Position numbers and translations under genes: made by a program. 64,000 bases of DNA, taken from the NCBI RefSeq assembly GCF_023065955.2, contig NW_026622874.1:83784917-83848916 (forward strand). Direction: 5' to 3'. The notes under the pieces were generated by a model. The model did no database searches and had not been told where the DNA came from. It was given only the letters and a program-made list of their open reading frames with translations. This DNA comes from Ursus arctos. Taxonomy: Eukaryota > Chordata > Mammalia > Carnivora > Ursidae. This document shows positions 61,125 to 64,000 of the stretch, in pieces. The first letter of the stretch is position 1, and the number at the start of each line of letters is the position of its first letter.

Positions 61125-61130
61125 GTAAGT
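61125..61130 (+). promoter_or_regulatory. Candidate alternative 5' splice site
   Basis: A second consensus GTAAGT lies 455 nt downstream of the normal donor. The last-exon frame remains open up to it, and the stop TAA (61126-61128) is inside the donor itself. If used, the exon would grow to 596 nt and end in phase 2. A six-base match is common by chance, so this is only a candidate. Confidence 0.25.
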
Positions 61131-61255
61131 CAGACAGCACCACCAGCCAGCTCCCACCCGAGGCGCAACAGAATGAAGCAAACGCTGGCGTGCTCCTAGA
61201 CCTCTTGGAGGCTCTGAGTGTTGACACGGCTTTGAGGTAACATCTATAGGACAAG

Positions 61256-61261
61256 AATAAA
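61256..61261 (+). promoter_or_regulatory. Candidate intronic polyadenylation signal AATAAA
   Basis: A canonical AATAAA hexamer lies 127 nt after the in-frame stop that ends the read-through frame of the 60529-60669 exon. Thirty nt later there is a 7-bp inverted repeat, GGGAGGG-TTTT-CCCTCCC (61293-61310). No convincing GU-rich downstream element is evident. Function is inferred only from position. Confidence 0.25.
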
Positions 61262-61554
61262 AGCCTCCCGTTTCCCACAGTCGTGCGCACACGGGAGGGT
61301 TTTCCCTCCCCAAAGACTCGGCTGGGAGTACTTGTCAGCACCGGGGTGGAGGAGTTTGCACTGAATTAATCCGAACCGCAGTTTCCCAGACAGGCTATTT
61401 CTTGGTTAGATTAAGAAGAAGGGAGACCCTGTGACTTTATGATGAGCTGGGAAGCTGCCTACCGAGGCTGAAATGTGCGCATAAACATTGTCATCGAAAC
61501 CTGACACTGTGAGCTCCGTGATGATAATGGTAGTGATTTTGATATTAGGAATTT

Positions 61555-61745
61555 CTTGGCCCCTTATTATGTGCCAGGCACCACATAAAGCACTCCGCGT
61601 GTGGCATCTGATGAGAGCCTTGCAACGAGCTATTGAGAAGGTCTGTTTTTCCATGTACTGGAAGAAGGGAGGGAGGCTCAGAGAGGTTGAGTGCTCTGTC
61701 CAGGGTCACTCAGCCAGGGTGTGATGAAGCAGGGATTCAGACCTC
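61555..61745 (-). repeat. MIR SINE
   Basis: ccttattatgtgccaggcac, ggctcagagaggttgagtgc and cagggattcagacctcagtc. Confidence 0.8.
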
Positions 61746-62324
61746 AGTCTGACTCCGAGGTGGATCGGAATGCCCAGGGGGGCAAAGGGCACGTAGGCTG
61801 AAGAAAGCCCCCCAGGTGATTCTTACAGCTCCCTGGTGTTGCACCTTCCCCGCCATCCCACACCATTAGCTCATCCCCGATGCATCTGCATCTCTGTGGA
61901 CACTCCCTGGGGTTAGGAAGCCAGGTTATATTTAGAGGCAGCCCGTTGCACCATGCAGCCCTTCTAGCTGTTGCAAACATACACGTTGGTGTCTAATCAG
62001 CCTCCCCAGAACTGCCATCCCTCTGGCCCCTCTTGTCATCCAGAGCCTCTTTCTCTGCAGCACATTTGCAGATTACACTCCTGAATCCTGTGATTTCCAG
62101 GCCAAACACCCCCCCCCCGCCACTCCCACCGCACACACACCTTCCACCTGCAAGCATGTCCCAAATGACATCACCTCCAAATGCCTAGTATCTTCCAGGC
62201 CATCAGCTTCCATCTTAAAATACAGACACAGGATTGAGCACAATATTTCTAATAGTGTCTGACCCTCAAGTGAATACAGTGAGTCCCGCCAACAATCTCT
62301 TGATCATTCTAGAGGTGGCGAACT

Positions 62325-62475
62325 TGACGAGTCTGTTCGCTTCTTTGTTCCTCTGTTTCACCCTCTGTGATACAGCGGCGTTAACAGTCCCTGCTTCAGA
62401 GGATCGTCACATTGGGTGAAGCACTCAGTGCAGGCCGGGCACGTAGTTGACGCTCTGGGAGAATTATCATTATTT
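62325..62475 (+). repeat. MIR SINE 3' part
   Basis: tcctctgtttcaccctctgt and gggcacgtagttgacgctct, then attatcattatt. Confidence 0.65.
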
Positions 62476-62884
62476 TTGTTAGCCGTGTCACACGTTGATC
62501 GATGTCTTGGGCGTAGGGTCTTTGAGGTGTTGAACAGTGTCAAGTCCTGCTGATGCTGTTACTTAAGATGATGTCCATGTGTGCACTTGGGGTCAGAGAG
62601 AGGGACACTGCATGTCCTAGGCAGTATCATCACTTCTAATGAACCATTTGGAAAAAGCTCAAAATGGCAGCCTGGGAGACAAGAACAGATTCTGTGTTCA
62701 GGAAACTGAGAACTCAGAGATGGGACACGAAACTGACTTGGGTTTTGTGGGGCTATTCATGAGATCTCAAAATGTGTACCCCCACCCCCATCCTCACTTG
62801 GCCAGAGGAGGCATGCAAATACCCCCATCTCCACCAGCGTTGAACCCGGTGCCATTCTAGGGAGGGTTCATTCTTTAGTTGTAG

Positions 62885-63045
62885 ACCAGTGGTTTTCAAA
62901 GTGTGGTCCCCAGACCAGCGGTATCCCCTGGGAATTTGAGGACTGAAATGCTCAAGCTCCTCCTCAGAAACCCGGAATCCAAAACCCTGGGGGTGGGGCC
63001 CTCCAGGTGAATCTGATGTGACCCAGGCTGAGATTCTCTGCTGTG
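62885..63045 (-). repeat. MER5-like hAT fragment
   Basis: It starts ccagtggttttcaaagtgtg gtcc and includes gtggggccctccaggtgaat and gctgagattctc, the inverted-repeat end and body of MER5A-type elements. Confidence 0.75.
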
Positions 63046-63119
63046 GAGTTTAGTGTTAAGAGCTCAGGCAGGGAAGTTGGGCCAAGGCCAGGGGAACATG
63101 GCCAGGAGGAAAATTTCTC

Positions 63120-63317
63120 TTTTTTTTTTAAGATTGTTTTTATTTATTTGAGAAAGAGAGAGAGAGAGAGAACGGGGGTGAGCAGGAGGCAGAGGGAGAG
63201 GGAGAAGCAGATTCCCCGCTGAGCAGGGAGCCTGACGCGGGGCTCCATCCCAGGACCCTGGGATCACGACCTGAGCCGAAGGCAGACGCTTAACTGACTG
63301 AGCCGCCCCGGCGCCCC
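63120..63317 (-). repeat. CAN-SINE (tRNA-Lys)
   Basis: The T-rich start, GA tract and gacctgagccgaaggcagac body lead to the head at ccgccccggcgcccc. A near-identical duplication, aggaggaaaat(t)tctctt, flanks it at about 63104-63120 and 63319-63335. Confidence 0.93.
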
Positions 63318-63899
63318 AAGGAGGAAAATCTCTTTAAGAGGATGACATTGGTTTTTGCCTAGTCTGAGTGACGGGTGGTGGCTTCCGGGAACAGGTTACA
63401 GGCTCAGGTGCCTTAGAAGCCAGGCACGTAATGTAAATAGGAGAGGGGGTTGCTGGGGACAGAGGCAGCCTGGGGAGCTGGTGCTTATCTCCAGCGGTAC
63501 AGTTGCAGGACCCTGTTGACCGTTACTAATGATTGTCATATTTTTTTATATCATCCGTAGGAACGGCTACCTTTCTCTGAGCATGTTATACAAGCCAAGC
63601 GCTGGGCTGGCCAGGTTTGCCCCTCGGGGAGGCGGGCTCTTCATTCCTCCAACCTCGTCAGGATTTTCCATGAGCTCTCACTATCTTTTGATACATCAGC
63701 AACAAATTTTTAAAAATTAAACACAGTCCAGGCCAAATTAAACACATCCACAAGTCTTATGTGGCCCATGGACTCAGTTTATAGTCTTTGGGGTAGTGAT
63801 TACTCAAAGTCAGGTTGACATTTAACCGGTTCCTGTTAGTACTGGTTATTTACCATTGAGTCCATTCCGACTGGGTAAATATTTTGGAACTTCTGGCTA

Positions 63900-63985
63900 A
63901 GCAATAATGAATATCAAAGATCTAGCCAGTGCCTGGCCCATAGAAAATACTCAGGAAAACGTAGCTATTCTTATCATAGATAACA
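63900..63985 (+). repeat. MIR SINE 3' end
   Basis: gccagtgcctggcccataga aaatactcagg and agctattcttatcat. Confidence 0.6.
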
Positions 63986-64000
63986 TAAAAAATCACAATA

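Larger units (their letters stand above)
60670..64000 (+). other. PRKCB: PRKCB intron (5' part) before the V5 exons
   Basis: The intron runs out of the window. Its first 459 nt are open in the exon's frame. Repeats are MIR at 61555-61740, 62325-62475 and 63900-63985, MER5-like at 62885-63045 and a CAN-SINE at 63120-63317. I searched for the beta-II (CGRNAENF) and beta-I (ARDKRDTSNF) V5 starts in this stretch and did not see them. Confidence 0.88.

Overview
The window is nuclear DNA from a caniform carnivore, most likely a bear or close relative. Two things point there: thirteen tRNA-Lys-derived CAN-SINEs (the 'cctgggtggctcag' and 'cacagcggttaag' types, the latter as in bear genomes), and a spliced gene with very large introns. 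Species assignment is inference from recalled SINE consensus sequences.

The only gene I can support is PRKCB (protein kinase C beta), plus strand. Eight consecutive coding exons encode residues 307-621 by human PKC-beta numbering: the end of the V3 hinge, the whole catalytic core, and the start of the AGC C-terminal tail. They lie at 2582-2728, 27035-27208, 40527-40618, 42216-42278, 47604-47742, 55601-55681, 55966-56073 and 60529-60669. Every intron is GT-AG, and the joined frame is open for 315 codons with no gap. ATP-site Lys371, catalytic Asp466, the DFG at 484-486, activation-loop Thr500 and the APE at 509-511 are all intact. Upstream exons (C1A, C1B, C2) lie before the window. The alternative V5 exons that make beta-I or beta-II lie after it.

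The other roughly 98% is intron, read here as layered repeats. The oldest layer is L2, MIR, MER5-like, MLT1-like and old L1 fragments. Next come carnivore-era L1 insertions, notably a 3.1-kb 5'-truncated copy at 48932-52011 with a 17-bp target-site duplication. The youngest are CAN-SINEs, several with clear duplications of 10-19 bp. Microsatellites and homopolymer runs are scattered through it. The intron from 2729 to 27034 also has repeat-poor stretches (about 12.6-13.3, 13.6-14.4 and 14.9-15.9 kb) that could be conserved regulatory DNA.

I found no CRISPR array, operon, tRNA or rRNA gene, defence system or second protein-coding gene, and no new biological system. The observation most worth testing is at the 3' end. 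The frame of the 60529-60669 exon stays open 459 nt past its splice donor, through a second GTAAGT, to a stop followed 127 nt later by AATAAA. That layout could support an extended exon or a truncated, intronically polyadenylated PKC-beta.
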